A stretch of 64,000 nt of DNA from Nannochloris sp. 'desiccata' (GCA_019044685.2 JAGTXX020000015.1:124001-188000), one strand, 5' to 3'. Shown: positions 35,644 through 48,232, counted from the stretch's first letter. Made by a program: numbers and translations. Notes: generated from the letters alone by a model not told the origin.

Positions 35644-38081
35644 ATGCAACAAATTAATGTCTTCTTGGCCCACAATGGCCGATCGCTGTTGGTCAATTGC
35701 GAGCCCTCGACAAGGTAAATCTTAAATTATGCACCGTTTTGTGTGCATATCACACATAGAAATATACCCGTAACGTTATTCTCACCATTTATTTTGTATT
35801 TTTCGCTTAAAACAGGGTTGAAGAGTTCCAACGTCTACTCTCAGAGCTAACAGGGGCACCTCCTGCTGACCAAATCCTCACGCATCAAGGAGCTCCACTT
35901 GCTCCCAGTAATCTACTTGCCGATTATGGCCTTTCTGTCTCCTCAGAAGGGGAGGAAGCGACCTCCAAGGATGTTTTCCTCTACTCAAGAGCCTTACTCC
36001 GGCAAGACGCTGGAACTCCTTCCCAATCGGAGACCCTTCCAGAGCTTTCAACCCCCCCTGAAACGTCATCTAAAGACCGTACACCACACCCACTAGACAC
36101 AGCTTCAAGCCCACTTCTTCGCGCTCTACCAGAATATCATCGGCAATTCCAAGAGCATCTCCGGGAAGCTGAGGCGGCAGCTGATGCCAGTGCAGCTCGT
36201 GTCGCGCTCTGTTGCCGTCTAGTCAACGAATCAGAGGTACAAGCAATGGCAGTTGATGCAGCTATGGCGTCTGTTGAACCACATTACGCATTTATTTGCA
36301 ACGCCCAAGCTTCGTTTCAAGAGACATTCTCTCGGAAATTTTCTTTCCATCAGGACGTGCTTTCTTCCTTTGATGCTGACGTGGAATTTCTCCGTAGCAT
36401 AGAACTACCGGAACAACTACGGTACAATTCAATATCCAAATTATCTGACCTTGTAGACTTGCAGGAGCTAAGATCAATAGCAACAGAATGTCGCCGCTCT
36501 CACCGACGGTTTGCATCCCGAGTGACTGAGCTTGAATCCCTGCACTCAGCGCTTCGTACAGACGTAGAAACGCTGTTTATGCGTGCTCCATGCGTCGATT
36601 TGGATGATCTATCCCATGGTCTTGCTGCAGCAGCTGCTGGGACGGATGAACAAGCGACCATCGTACAGGCGTTGGCAGCTGACCTCAATAAAGCTGAAAC
36701 AGCTGTGGCGGAAGCTACCGCTGCAACCTTGTCATCAGCTTCTTCTTCTTCAGCTACTGCTAGTACAGGAGGTTCTTCTCAAGCTGCGGTACTTTCTACT
36801 GGTTTACAAGATACAGTAGGTATGCTTGAAGCGATGCATGAGGCTCACATGACCACAGCTCTATCCTCTGTCGCACATCAACGAGTGGCAATCGAGACCT
36901 TTGCCCATCGCTGTGTTGAAGCCAAAAACGCGCTCGCTACTGACGCATTACAGGCTCTACGTACAATTGCATCCCAACAAAGCAAAATTCGAGAAATGAA
37001 GGAAGCATTGGCGCCGTTTCCTGCAGCGTTGGAACGCCAAGACGCCCAAATTAGTAGCTTACTCGTGGTTCGCCGGCTACCGGCTGCTTTCAAACAAGCG
37101 CTTGCAGAGTGTCTTCGGCGGGCTGCGTTTGCTGAAAAATACTCGTCCTTTGCAGCGGATTTAGCAGAACGTATGGGCAAGTTTCGCTTAAAAGAAGAAT
37201 CTATGAGAAACACTTTTAAAGGGCATGTAGAAGGACATCTACCTCTAGAGCTCTTGCAAAGGATGGGATTGGAGCAGCCGCCGCCAGTGTGCACAGTCCG
37301 CGTGCCACAAGACGAAGTAAAATTATTGCTGCCAGTGACGCAAGAAGATCTGAGAAGGCTACATTTACCTCGATATGGAAGCGTTAGTAGTAGTAGCAGT
37401 GTTCATATTACTGGTGGTGGTGGTGGTGGTGTCCCTGGTGGGATTAGTGTGGCAGCAGGTGAAACGGCAGCACAGGAGGCGCCTGGTGTTGCTGCTGTGG
37501 TTCTTCCCCCATCTCCATCCCCTGCTGCATCAACCTCGTCTTCTTCTTCTCTTCAGCTTCAAAATGTTCAACTTCGAGCGGAACTGGCGAGTCAAATAGC
37601 TTTGAGCTGTATACAAGCTGCAAAGCTAGCAACCCTCGGCCCATCACCGTCTGCATCATTCCCATCACAAGAAACAGCAAGAGCCCCTTCTTTATCTCAG
37701 GCTGCCAGTGCCATTAATGATAGTTCTGGCCTAGTTCCTGGGATGGAATCGTCCTTCGCCTCTAGTGCAACGGCAACTGCACCAGCAGCAGCAGCGGCGG
37801 CATCAACTACCGCCACAGCGCCCCCTTGTATTGTTTTAGAGCTCGATGCTTCCCAGAAATTTGAGCGAGCGCTTGCAGCAAAGGATGCTTTAGTACGAGC
37901 AGTGAAAGAAGAAGCTGTGAAAGAAACTGCGGCTCTAAAGGAAAGAATAGTGGAACTTGAAGCTACCCTAACTAAACTTCAAAAAACAGGGACCGATGTT
38001 TCTCCTGGCGCTGTGTGTGATGCCAAAGAAGAAATCGAAGGAGGAGAAGAAGAACACCAGGAAATTACTGAACAACCCTGA
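35644..38081 (+). CDS. ATG11: Autophagy scaffold ATG11-like protein, short form
   Basis: Two exons, 35644-35714 and 35816-38081, split an Arg codon and give 778 residues. The N-terminus has the ubiquitin-like opening of plant ATG11/FIP200 (INVFLAHNGRSLLVNCEPST, then DVFLYSRALL). Next are LPEYHRQFQEHLREAE and the helical ATG17-like region (about 150-500), with CVDLDDLSHGLAAAAAG. A Ser/Ala-rich linker and a short final coiled coil complete it. ATG11 bridges the ATG1 kinase complex to cargo in selective autophagy. The usual C-terminal ATG11/claw domain of the ~1100-residue plant protein is not visible before the TGA at 38081. This could be a real loss or a separately encoded or missed part. Confidence 0.82.
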
Positions 38082-38369
38082 TCCTCATTGTAGAAAAGAG
38101 TCCTTGTCATTTGAACCCAAAATCCGCTGCATTTCATTCTCTTTTGCATATCTCTAAAAATTATAATCAAAGGGCGGGCAAAATTTGAAAGGGAAGAAGA
38201 AAAAAATCCACCGACTGTCCTTATTTGTATAAATAGAAACGAAGGTACTCTGAAAGTAAAGAAATCATGGATGTATACATACGAATTACATCATCATACT
38301 CTTGTAGACAAAAACAACAGCAAAAAAAATAGTATTTAAAAAGAAAATATATAGTTTTTCTCTTTCCTC

Positions 38370-39103
38370 TTAAAATCGTTCGGCTTCAGACCTTCGTGCT
38401 GCTGCTGCCCTACTCGCTTGTCTACCTTTCCCCATGCATTTCTCTAGATGGGGTGCAAATCTACCTGCAGCTACCTGCCGTCTGCATACTGGACAGCTTA
38501 CTTGGTCTAATGCGATGGGTTGTACTTGATTTCCAAACATATCTACAGCCCCTTTGCTACCGCTCATTTGAACGCCGAGGGAAATAAATGGGGACGGTAG
38601 TGCTGGTGTAGTTGCTGCTGCTGCATTTTGGCCTGTTTGGTGCTCTTCTTGCTGGAGTGCTGCGGCATGTTGGCGTGCTCTAATGTCATGTAAATCATCC
38701 TGTAGTTGTAAGAACAAGAGAGTTTTAGTTAGAATTAAGTTTGAGGAAGACGAGCGAGGGAGATGGTGGGAAACTGTGAAACGGTGTCATCATCTATTTG
38801 CAAGATACTGCTTACCACGCCAGTCTTGACTGCTCTATGCACCCCTTGCGCCACTTCTTTAATGATCTCTGCAGCGCATAAGTAAAGGAAAATAGTCAGA
38901 AGACAGATCAAATGACAAGTTTGAAAATATATGCAAACTTCATATCTCATGCACGTACCGTCTATAATTGATGTGTATGCTTCAACTGTTTGTGCTGTTA
39001 TTGAATCTTCCTGCTTAAGCGCAGCTTTTATACTTTTCACAAATTCAAGCCGTTTTCGCAATGCTGCCTCCTCAAACTTGAGGTCTTTCGGCTTGATTGC
39101 CAT
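38370..39103 (-). CDS. SGF11: SAGA deubiquitinase module subunit SGF11
   Basis: Three exons, 39103-38959, 38868-38816 and 38699-38370, join to 175 residues. The first ~65 residues are helical and end EIIKEVAQGVHRAVKTGV, the helix that in yeast packs along Ubp8. The C-terminus carries the SGF11 zinc finger CPVCRRQVAAGRFAPHLEKC with ligands at about 135, 138, 150 and 154, followed by the Arg/Ala helix GKGRQASRAAAARR that contacts the nucleosome. SGF11 activates the histone H2B deubiquitinase of SAGA. The gene converges on ATG11. Its start lies only about 165 bases from the left arm of the inverted repeat. Confidence 0.92.
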
Positions 39104-39268
39104 CTTGCAAGTTCTGGGTTTGTTTTGTGCTACATTCACATAAAGAAAACCGACGGTTTGAAGCAAGTCGGGCGATTTTAGCGAAATTTCATTGCGCTTC
39201 AAATCACTTCTGACTTCTTTCATTTCATAAGAACTTCCGGATCTAATCGAAGGAAGTTCGTGCGCGAA

Positions 39269-39882
39269 CAGGTAAGTCACCCGATTAGAATAGCCGCTCC
39301 CAGGGGTTCCTCTTTCCCAGATCATATACGAGAGGAGGAGGAGGTTCAGGTTGCGCAACCGAGCAAGGGAGTTTGCTAAGAATTTTAGAAACTGCAACAT
39401 GGTTTTCATGGTCGGGAGTGCTTTTCGACCTGCTCATTAGCATGTAGCCGATCTCCGTCAGATTAGCAACAACCCTGTGTGGGAGATTGCTTTGAGGGAT
39501 TTTATTCAGGAATCCTTCCGTGAACAAGATCGCAATTCAAGTGCACAGTTCATCTGATGGCTCGAATTGCGATCCAGAGGACCACAGCAAGGCCCTCAGC
39601 TTGGCTGTGGAAGAAGGAATATTCTCCCGCAAACAGTATGAGCTATTTTCCGGCATACTGCAGAAATTGAGGAAAAAGAGAGGTGCACTACTGTATTCAA
39701 ACATTTCCTGCATTGATCTTGATCTCCGCTGCTCCCAGTTGTTAACTCGTCCCAGTGCCCCAATGTGCAGAGAAAAAAGCAAAGTTTAAGAACAGAAGGA
39801 AGCTTCCTGTTTCTTCTAATCAAGCTGGTCGTCCAGTCGCATCAAGAATGCAAGGAGAAGAAGACTTGTTATTTTCAGCTGA
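39269..39882 (+). repeat. Left arm of large inverted repeat
   Basis: The sequence from 39269 to 39882 reappears reverse-complemented at 40036-40907. Matching landmarks include the outer end CAGGTAAG, the block GTGTGGGAGATTGCTTTG near 39478, the block GAAGGAATATTCTCCCGCAAA near 39612 and the inner end TTATTTTCAGCTGA. Differences are scattered substitutions and small indels. Relative to the right arm it lacks about 250 bases after its first 30 and five bases near 39553. In coding sense (plus strand) it contains the frame SNCDPEDHSKALSLAVEEG. No terminal motif of a known transposon family is seen. Confidence 0.85.
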
Positions 39883-40035
39883 TGGCGGCGAGAAAACTGG
39901 TATTGATGGAGGTATGTACCTAATTTATCATAGCTCTTGCACTACTATCACACAGTAACTTATTCATTTATTTGATTTATTATGATTTCTGGGGAACTTA
40001 ATGCATAATTTTACTACTAGTATTCTAAGTTATAT

Positions 40036-40907
40036 TCAGCTGAAAATAACAAGTCCTCTTCTCCTTGCATTCTTGATGCGACTGGACGATTAGCTTGATT
40101 AGAAGAAACAGGAAGCTTCCTTCTGATCTTAAACTTTGCTTTTTTCTCTACACATAGGGACACACGGACGAGTTAACAATCTGGGAGCAGCGGAGATCAA
40201 GATCAATGCAGGAAATGTTTGAAGAGTGCCTCTCTTTTTCCTCAATTTCTGCAGTATGCCGGAAAATAGCTCATGCTGTTTACGGGAGAATATTCCTTCT
40301 TCCACAGCCAAGCTGAGGGCCTTGCTGTGGTCCTCTGGATCGCAATTCGAGCCATCAGGAACGATGAACTGTGCACTTGAATTGCGATCTTGTTCACGGA
40401 AGGATTCCTGAATAAAATCCCTTAAAGCAATCTCCCACACAGGGTTGTTGCTAATCTGACGGAGATCGGCTACATGCTAATGAGCAGGTCGAAAAGCACT
40501 CCCGACCATGAAAACCATGTTGCAGTTTCTAAAATTCTTAGCAAACTCCCTTGCTCGGTTGCGCAACCTGAACCTCCTCCTCCTCCTCTCGTATGATCTG
40601 GGAAAGAGGAATCCCTGTCGATTTTGCTTCCTCTTCGGCATCAGGCTCTTCTTCGACCTCAACTTTTTCAATCCTCGCAAATTCCTCTTCTGTTAATTTC
40701 TCATTCGGCAGCGCTGTAAGGCTACCCATTTATGTTGAGAAATGTATATTAAAAGGATACATGCAAGGAACTGTGCATACAACGGCTGTTCCTGGCCTAA
40801 AGGCTTTCCCAAGTTTCCAACTTGGCATTCTATCCCATTCTAATCCTGCCAGGCTACCGAGAATGGGTCCCAGTGGGAGCGGCTATTCTAATCGGGTGGC
40901 TTACCTG
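40036..40907 (-). repeat. Right arm of large inverted repeat, longer copy
   Basis: This is the inverted copy of the left arm, separated from it by a 153-base AT-rich spacer (39883-40035). It contains an extra segment of about 250 bases at roughly 40617-40866. Read on the minus strand it holds an acidic open frame from an ATG at 40729 (MGSLTALPNEKLTEEEFAR). Further on is a second frame at 40440-40129 with NSSAQFIVPDGSNCDPEDHS, intact across the site where the left arm has lost five bases. The two frames could be exons of one gene, but I could not join them convincingly and do not recognise the protein. Confidence 0.8.
40129..40729 (-). pseudogene. Unidentified coding-like sequence within the right arm
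   Basis: Two minus-strand frames, 40729-40538 and about 40480-40129, have coding-like composition. The first is acidic (EKVEVEEEPDAEEEAKSTG). The second is a mixed charged helical sequence (VWEIALRDFIQESFREQDR). The stretch between them contains stops in all plausible readings and no clean intron pair, so I treat it as a relic or fragment. It has a second, more damaged copy in the left arm. No family is recognised. Confidence 0.35.
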
Positions 40908-41036
40908 CTTTTTTTGAGCAACCACAAAATTTTAGCCATAAATTTAAATTTCAACTGTGCGTTATTCCAAGCACATTGTATATATTTCAATTTATAGGAC
41001 AAAGCACGATCATTCAGCATTGCGCCACTGCTTTAG

Positions 41037-42755
<1,719 letters not shown>

Positions 42756-43038
42756 GAAAAAGTATTAGCAAAAACTATGAGATATATCAAGAAGAAGAAT
42801 ATCAATACGGTAGAAAGAAAAAAGTGTTTTCTTTTTCACCTATCTATGTTTAATTTGTTTGTTTGTTATATACTAAAGAACAAGAAGTTTTCATTCAATG
42901 ATTCATTTCTACGCTATTACAATACTCTATAGCTACGAATAGTGTAACATTACTAAATACTTTTTTACTATTTTCCAACTGGCAACGGGAATATGTATCA
43001 TGACCTCTCAGAACACATTTTATGAATTCATCTATTTG

Positions 43039-44967
43039 CTACGACTTCTTTACTTCGACCTTTGATAATGCATTGCGCAGCACTGCCGCAGGGTTCCATG
43101 CAGCAGCACGACCTCCATCTCCAACCCCGTGACCGTCTTCATCATCTTCTTGATCACCGCCACCGCCACCCATGACACCTGGACTGCCAAAGAGGAGGCC
43201 ACTTGTCTCAGGTCCGAGTTGCTGTGCACACCATTGCCATCCACATAATACCGCAGGTACAGCACGATCACTCGTACTACTCGTACTGCCGGTACTGCCA
43301 CCAGCAGCATGAACCCAAGGGCAGAAAGGGCGGTGTAATGCAATGGGATCTAAAGGTAAGGTTTGCATGCTGCGATATTCCTGAAGGATAGACTGAGGTG
43401 GCACAGGGGCAACCAAGACAGCAGGAGGAGGAGGAGGGGGAGCAGAAGGAGGAGGACGTATTGTTGCTTCAGTAGCATGTGGTGCCTTGGCAGTTGTGTT
43501 GTGCTGACGCTTATTACTACCATAACCAGCATCCTCTCCGGCTAGCGTAGCTTCTACCCATGCAGCGTCATCTCTACGTCTCTTCGCACCTTGATGTACT
43601 AAAACTTGAGAAGAATTGGTCGCTCCAGGTTCTGCAGCCCTCAAGGCAGCAAATCCAAAAGCAGGCACAGACTCTCCTTCAGCAGCAGCAGCAGCAGCAA
43701 TAGCAGCAGACGAAGACAGAGGAGGAGGAGATACTCCACCAAATACAGGTGCTCCAAACAGAGGAGGGCTTCTACCAAACACACCGCCGCCATTTCCCCA
43801 AGATTCGTCAATAGAGCCTCCGGCGATGGTTGTGGCAACATTCACGGCGACATGCCGGTGTAAGCTACCACCGCTGCCTATAGTACCAGGACTTTGAAGC
43901 GGACTCTTTGCTGCTGCTGTGCCTGCTAATGTCGGTATTGGTTTCGCAGGAGTACGCCCAGACTGTCCTACTTTGCCCACTGCTGTTTTTGAAACTGCAT
44001 GTGCTTGTAATTTTGATTGTCTCCCAGAGGTTGGAGAGAGAGCAGTAGCAGCAATATTCTGTGGTGTGCATTGAGGAAAATTAGTCCACAAGCCTGCTCT
44101 CGCACCGCATAATGCACACGAGAGCATTGAACTCTCAGGTCCAACCCTACATTGCTGAGCTGCAGCGGCACTTTGTTCCTCTCCCTGAGAAGAAGAAGAA
44201 AGGATCTCTAATCCCCATCCACAGAGGGCTATAGCCCGTAATCTACGTGTATATGCCTCTTGTTCGCATGTCGCCACCCCATTGGAGGTGAGCAGAGCAT
44301 CGTTGATACTAGAATTATCATTTTTATTTTTCTGGTTTTCTAATGCTGTTCCCGCTCCTCCTACCAAAGGTCCATTTTCTATTACCTGTGCTACAATAGA
44401 CCCTAGAGGACCTGCGCACAGAGTTTCTACAGCAGCGGGGTCTATTGGAGGCAAGCACAGAACTCTTTGGAGAGTTGTTGTTCTTTCAGCAAAATCTAAT
44501 CCCACAGCACTTTTGGGCATGTGCGGGAAATGTAAAAGAGAAAGAGAGCAGGTTGTAGATCTCCATGGGCAGCCCACAGCGTGAGAGTCACATACCTGTT
44601 TAGCATACTTTTCTGCTACTTGTTGCGCTTCATCTGGGAGAAGTTGTATCGGAATAGGGCAACTGACTACAGCTTTACAAGACTCACAGGTAATGACGTC
44701 GATGTCTGTATTTTGCCATCCTCTTCGAGCGCACTCTTCTGGAGAGATTGAGTTGGGTTTGGCAAACCAGGTGGATGATTTGAAGGTTTTCAAGCGGCGG
44801 AAGAGGTCGCCACGGTCCCAGGGTCGGCCTGTAGCTCGAGGAGCCTTGTCGTCGGGGATCAAAGCAGCCAGGACGGATTGAGCTTGGCGATCTTTGAGGT
44901 GAGGGAGGAAGATCATGGCATCGAGGGCCTTTTTCAAACGCTCTTTATCTTTCTGATCGTCAGCCAT
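43039..44967 (-). CDS. C3HC zinc-finger protein, ZC3HC1/NIPA-like
   Basis: This is a 642-residue intronless protein. The C3HC domain is at about 48-140. It opens RPWDRGDLFRRLKTFKSSTW and continues ECARRGWQNTDIDVITCESC. Its zinc ligands are Cys94, Cys97, His129 and Cys133. The second, Rsm1-like zinc-binding half is near the C-terminus, with LHRPFCPWVHAAGG and LCGWQWCAQQL. A ~230-residue low-complexity Ala/Gly/Ser stretch lies between. Animal ZC3HC1 sits at the nuclear basket and binds TPR; fungal Pml39/Rsm1 are related. A nuclear-pore-associated role is likely by family, not shown here. Confidence 0.88.
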   Translation of the reverse strand: MADDQKDKERLKKALDAMIFLPHLKDRQAQSVLAALIPDDKAPRATGRPWDRGDLFRRLKTFKSSTWFAKPNSISPEECARRGWQNTDIDVITCESCKAVVSCPIPIQLLPDEAQQVAEKYAKQVCDSHAVGCPWRSTTCSLSLLHFPHMPKSAVGLDFAERTTTLQRVLCLPPIDPAAVETLCAGPLGSIVAQVIENGPLVGGAGTALENQKNKNDNSSINDALLTSNGVATCEQEAYTRRLRAIALCGWGLEILSSSSQGEEQSAAAAQQCRVGPESSMLSCALCGARAGLWTNFPQCTPQNIAATALSPTSGRQSKLQAHAVSKTAVGKVGQSGRTPAKPIPTLAGTAAAKSPLQSPGTIGSGGSLHRHVAVNVATTIAGGSIDESWGNGGGVFGRSPPLFGAPVFGGVSPPPLSSSAAIAAAAAAEGESVPAFGFAALRAAEPGATNSSQVLVHQGAKRRRDDAAWVEATLAGEDAGYGSNKRQHNTTAKAPHATEATIRPPPSAPPPPPPAVLVAPVPPQSILQEYRSMQTLPLDPIALHRPFCPWVHAAGGSTGSTSSTSDRAVPAVLCGWQWCAQQLGPETSGLLFGSPGVMGGGGGDQEDDEDGHGVGDGGRAAAWNPAAVLRNALSKVEVKKS

Positions 44968-45660
44968 GACGAGGATCGCAGCGAAAATGGGGGTTGTGAG
45001 TTATTAATTAAATTTCAGATTCAAACCAGAATATTAAATCTGAAGGGTATGAGGATAAAATAAATAGTTACTGCTCATTTATCTTAATATAGTATGGCAT
45101 ATTTACTTGGTTGTTTTAAAAATAATGGTGAAAGAAGTAGAAATAGAAATAATGAAAACTTCATCTGGGACTGTGTAGGCGGTAGGTAGGTCTCTCTCTC
45201 AGTTCCTTGCAAAGATGAGCGAGCAATCATCTACCCTTCATAGGCGGTCTTGCAAAGTGTTCCTGCTGTGATATTAGGCTCTGACAGTGGTCTTTTAATT
45301 AAGTAGCCGTTGTTTTAGTTTAGTATTTAAGTTTAGGCCCGGGCGGTAAGCGGGGACTGCCAAAAGCAAAGTATTGATGCAAAATGGCATGGACGCTATT
45401 TCTAGGAAGCAGTTGGCGTCTTGGTACATAGCAAGTAGTTTGAAAATCGATTAATAAATGAACACCCAATGCGCCACCTGCAAATTTGGACTCACATTGG
45501 CGCTCTCAGTGGAATTCAATTGAATTCTCGAAGGCGAAGGCAATCGACCCCGGCATTTGGCCTGCCTGCCGCAACAAAGCTTAGGCCCAAGGTCTGCTAC
45601 GTCCTCTTTCAAAAGCCAAGCAGGCGTCTACACGTATCTGAACGGCAAATAGGAGCAACC
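44968..45660. promoter_or_regulatory. Divergent promoter region, ZC3HC1-like / RPS18
   Basis: This is 693 bases between divergent starts. I see no other gene. A plus-strand open frame across 45469-45747 ends inside the RPS18 intron and is not coding by any evidence I can find. Confidence 0.45.
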
Positions 45661-46507
45661 ATGGGGGTAAGTAGTTTGCGGGGCTGGGTTAGGCAGCCAT
45701 CAAATGTCGCTGTTCAGCTTGAAATTGCCAAGGGTAGCATTTCTTAGAAGAGAAGGCTAGAGTATTATCTTTTGGATGTCTTATAGATACTACGATGATA
45801 ATGTTATGAAGCGGCAGTGAGAATGTGGATTCACATACAAGAGATGATGACATGATTAAATTCAGCCTACTCTCGCTGTCCGTCTTTTTATCATCAAAAA
45901 TCCCCTGTTTGAACATTGATAAGCTTTACTGCGTGGAATTCGATGGCTCGGCAGCATTGATGTCTCATCTGGCATGCATTTTGGGGGTTTAATCGACTAA
46001 AATGTTGCTTACAAGTTTACTGACCATTTTTCTTTCTTACTCTATTTGCAGTCTCTTATGCAACCCGATCATTTCAGTCACATTTTACGTATTCTCAATA
46101 CTAACGTAGATGGCAAGGAAAAGGTCATGTACGCCCTGACTGCCATCAGGGGTATTGGTCGCCGCTTCTCTAACATTTGCTGCAAGAAGGCCGAAGTTGA
46201 CCTTACCAAGCGTGCCGGTGAGCTCAGTGCTGAAGAACTTGAGGCTGTCATGAACATTGTTAGCAACCCCCGTGCCTACAAGATCCCCGATTATTTCCTT
46301 AACAGGCAGAAGGATGTCAAGGACGGCAAATACAGCCAGTTGACTTCCTCTCAGCTTGATACCAAGATGCGTGATGATCTCGAACGTTTGAAGAAGATCA
46401 GGAACCATCGTGGTCTCCGTCACTACTGGGGACTTACCGTGCGTGGCCAGCACACCAAGACTACTGGCCGCCGTGGTAAGACTGTCGGTGTTGGTGGCAA
46501 AAAGTAA
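45661..46507 (+). CDS. RPS18: Cytosolic 40S ribosomal protein S18 (uS13)
   Basis: Two exons, 45661-45666 and 46052-46507, join to 153 residues. Exon 1 is only ATGGGG, and the intron (385 bases) is long for this locus. The protein reads [20 protein letters not shown] and then [12 protein letters not shown]. It continues [20 protein letters not shown] and [20 protein letters not shown], diagnostic of S18. Length matches the family at 152-153. Codon use is C-ending as in RPL17. A TGTAA signal follows at 46557. The tiny first exon followed by a long intron is a common arrangement in highly expressed ribosomal genes. Confidence 0.97.
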
Positions 46508-46556
46508 AATAAAAATTTATATAAATCTAGTGGTCTTAATGACCTCGAAAACGCCC

Positions 46557-46561
46557 TGTAA
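46557..46561 (+). terminator. TGTAA poly(A) signal of RPS18
   Basis: TGTAA lies 50 bases after the stop. Confidence 0.6.
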
Positions 46562-46769
46562 CAATTAGCTTTTAATCTTTCAAAGGACATCAAATAGATA
46601 CTAGTTTACACAGCTGGTTCAAACTTTGTTTGAAGCAGCAGAGACAGCGGATTATAGAGCAGAGCATAAGCTCTCATTTCATGTAAAACCTAAGCTACTG
46701 GCACAGCTTTCAACATAAAATTGTATTTTAATGATTCAGAATTAGCACTTCTATGAGAATAACGTTACG

Positions 46770-47418
46770 ATGGTGGACACGAGCGCTTTATTTGGCGTGA
46801 TTGGACTGGCCTTTGCACTGACATTGGGAACAGAGCTCATACAATATTTTCTAATATACAGGACCCCATCGTTCCGCGCACTCAAAGCCAATGTAGAGAA
46901 ACAAGCGGCAAAGGTGGAAGTAGCTCGTGATGCCAGCAGTTCAAAATCATTGAAGAAAAATCAAGCCAAACTGACCTCTTGGGAGGAAGAGTGCGGCAAG
47001 CAGCTGGCTGTAGTCAACATGAAGGCCGGAGCTATCGTAAGTCTTAGGCATTGATGATTTCAGTATTCTTTTCTTCTCCTTCAAATAAAACTCGACCAAA
47101 TTTGGATCGTTTTTCACCGCTTTGTCTTTACTTAATTTACAGGTAATGGCCTCCCTTTTCCTCGCTTGGCGCTTCCTCCCCCGTATGTATAGCGGAGTTG
47201 TCGTCGTACGCCTCCCTTTCCTCCCCCCTAATTTCATGCTCAAGGCAACACATCGTGGTCTCGAAGGAGCAGACCCGAGAGAGGGCTCAGCGTTGTTTGT
47301 CTTCATGCTATGCCAAGCGTGTTTCCGTGCCATCTTTAAGCAAGTATTTACCTGGGGTCCATCTCGTAGAATGCAGCAAGCTCGCCCGCCGGTGCCCAAA
47401 GCATTTAAGACTCAGTAA
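46770..47418 (+). CDS. TMCO1: TMCO1-like ER membrane protein (Oxa1 superfamily)
   Basis: Two exons, 46770-47036 and 47143-47418, join in phase 0 to 180 residues. A first membrane helix (about 7-28) is followed by ELIQYFLIYRTPSFRALKAN and a cytosolic coiled coil rich in Lys. A second helical segment and VVVRLPFLPPNFMLKATHRG come next, and the C-terminus is LGPS-like GPSRRMQQARPP. This order matches TMCO1, an ER protein related to EMC3 and Get1. It is described as part of a multipass insertase complex and as a calcium-load channel. Length fits the ~188-residue family. A TGTAA signal is at 47492. Confidence 0.88.
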
Positions 47419-48232
47419 TTTTCTATCTTTATCCCTCGGACCTCCTCTACCTTCTTTCTTTCTTGTTCTACAACCTGCTACTTTGTTATTCTGTAAGAAC
47501 TGACGCTAGGACACATTACATTAAAGTAGGGCTGATGGCTTGAGTGAGTATACAGAAACAAGGAGTTCTTTTTTTATTTTTTAATTTAAACTGTTGCACA
47601 GCGGTCGGAGGAAAGATAAGAGTAGTAAACTTAAAACCTAAAAACACGAGAGAGGTATGTAAGCTAAACAGTTAAGATAGCGCTAAAATTAATCGTAGGG
47701 AAACTAATGAAGTACGGTGGAAACGATGTGGGAGGAAAAGTGGGAAGGCAAAAAAAGAAAGAGAAAAAAAAAAAAACCCCATCACGACAGGAGGTGACGG
47801 GGGTACAATTCTAAAATAAAATGAAAAGGGAGAGGTCATGTATTTATATTTCGTGTATATTTGTTCAAAAGAGGGCATGTAAATATCGTTGTACAACTAT
47901 AGTTTAATTAGTATCTGCCAGGCAAAGAGGATGTGATAAGGAGGAAAGCAGCAAAAGAGAGGGGTAGAGACTTTCAAAACCATGAGGGATGTGTCTTTAC
48001 TTTACTTATTTCTTTTCTTCGAGGGATGTGTATCTATTAAGCACATTAATGAGCATTGTTGCAATCGGCTTCATTCATCTTGTTCTTCGCTGTTTTAGGC
48101 AAAGTTTGCAAAATTTATTGCTTCGCTATTGTCGATAATATTCTTTCTTGCTTACTTTTAGTTTCTACATGCTGTCTTTCTTTCTTCTATAAGCTCAACT
48201 GACTTCTCGCGCTTTCAATTAAGCCCTTGCAC
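47419..48232. other. Convergent intergenic, two 3'UTRs
   Basis: This is 814 bases between convergent stops. It contains an A13 run ending at 47776, immediately followed by an imperfect hairpin at 47777-47802 (CCCCATCAC pairing with GTGACGGGG around a short loop). No gene is seen. Confidence 0.45.
47492..47496 (+). terminator. TGTAA poly(A) signal of the TMCO1-like gene
   Basis: TGTAA lies 74 bases after the stop. Confidence 0.5.

Noticed and set aside
45469..45747. 92-codon open frame over the RPS18 start
   Set aside because: It runs through the RPS18 first exon in another frame into the intron and matches nothing.
45667..46051. Box C/D snoRNA in the RPS18 intron
   Set aside because: An ATGATGA resembling a C box occurs near 45846, but no D box and no terminal stem could be found at proper spacing.
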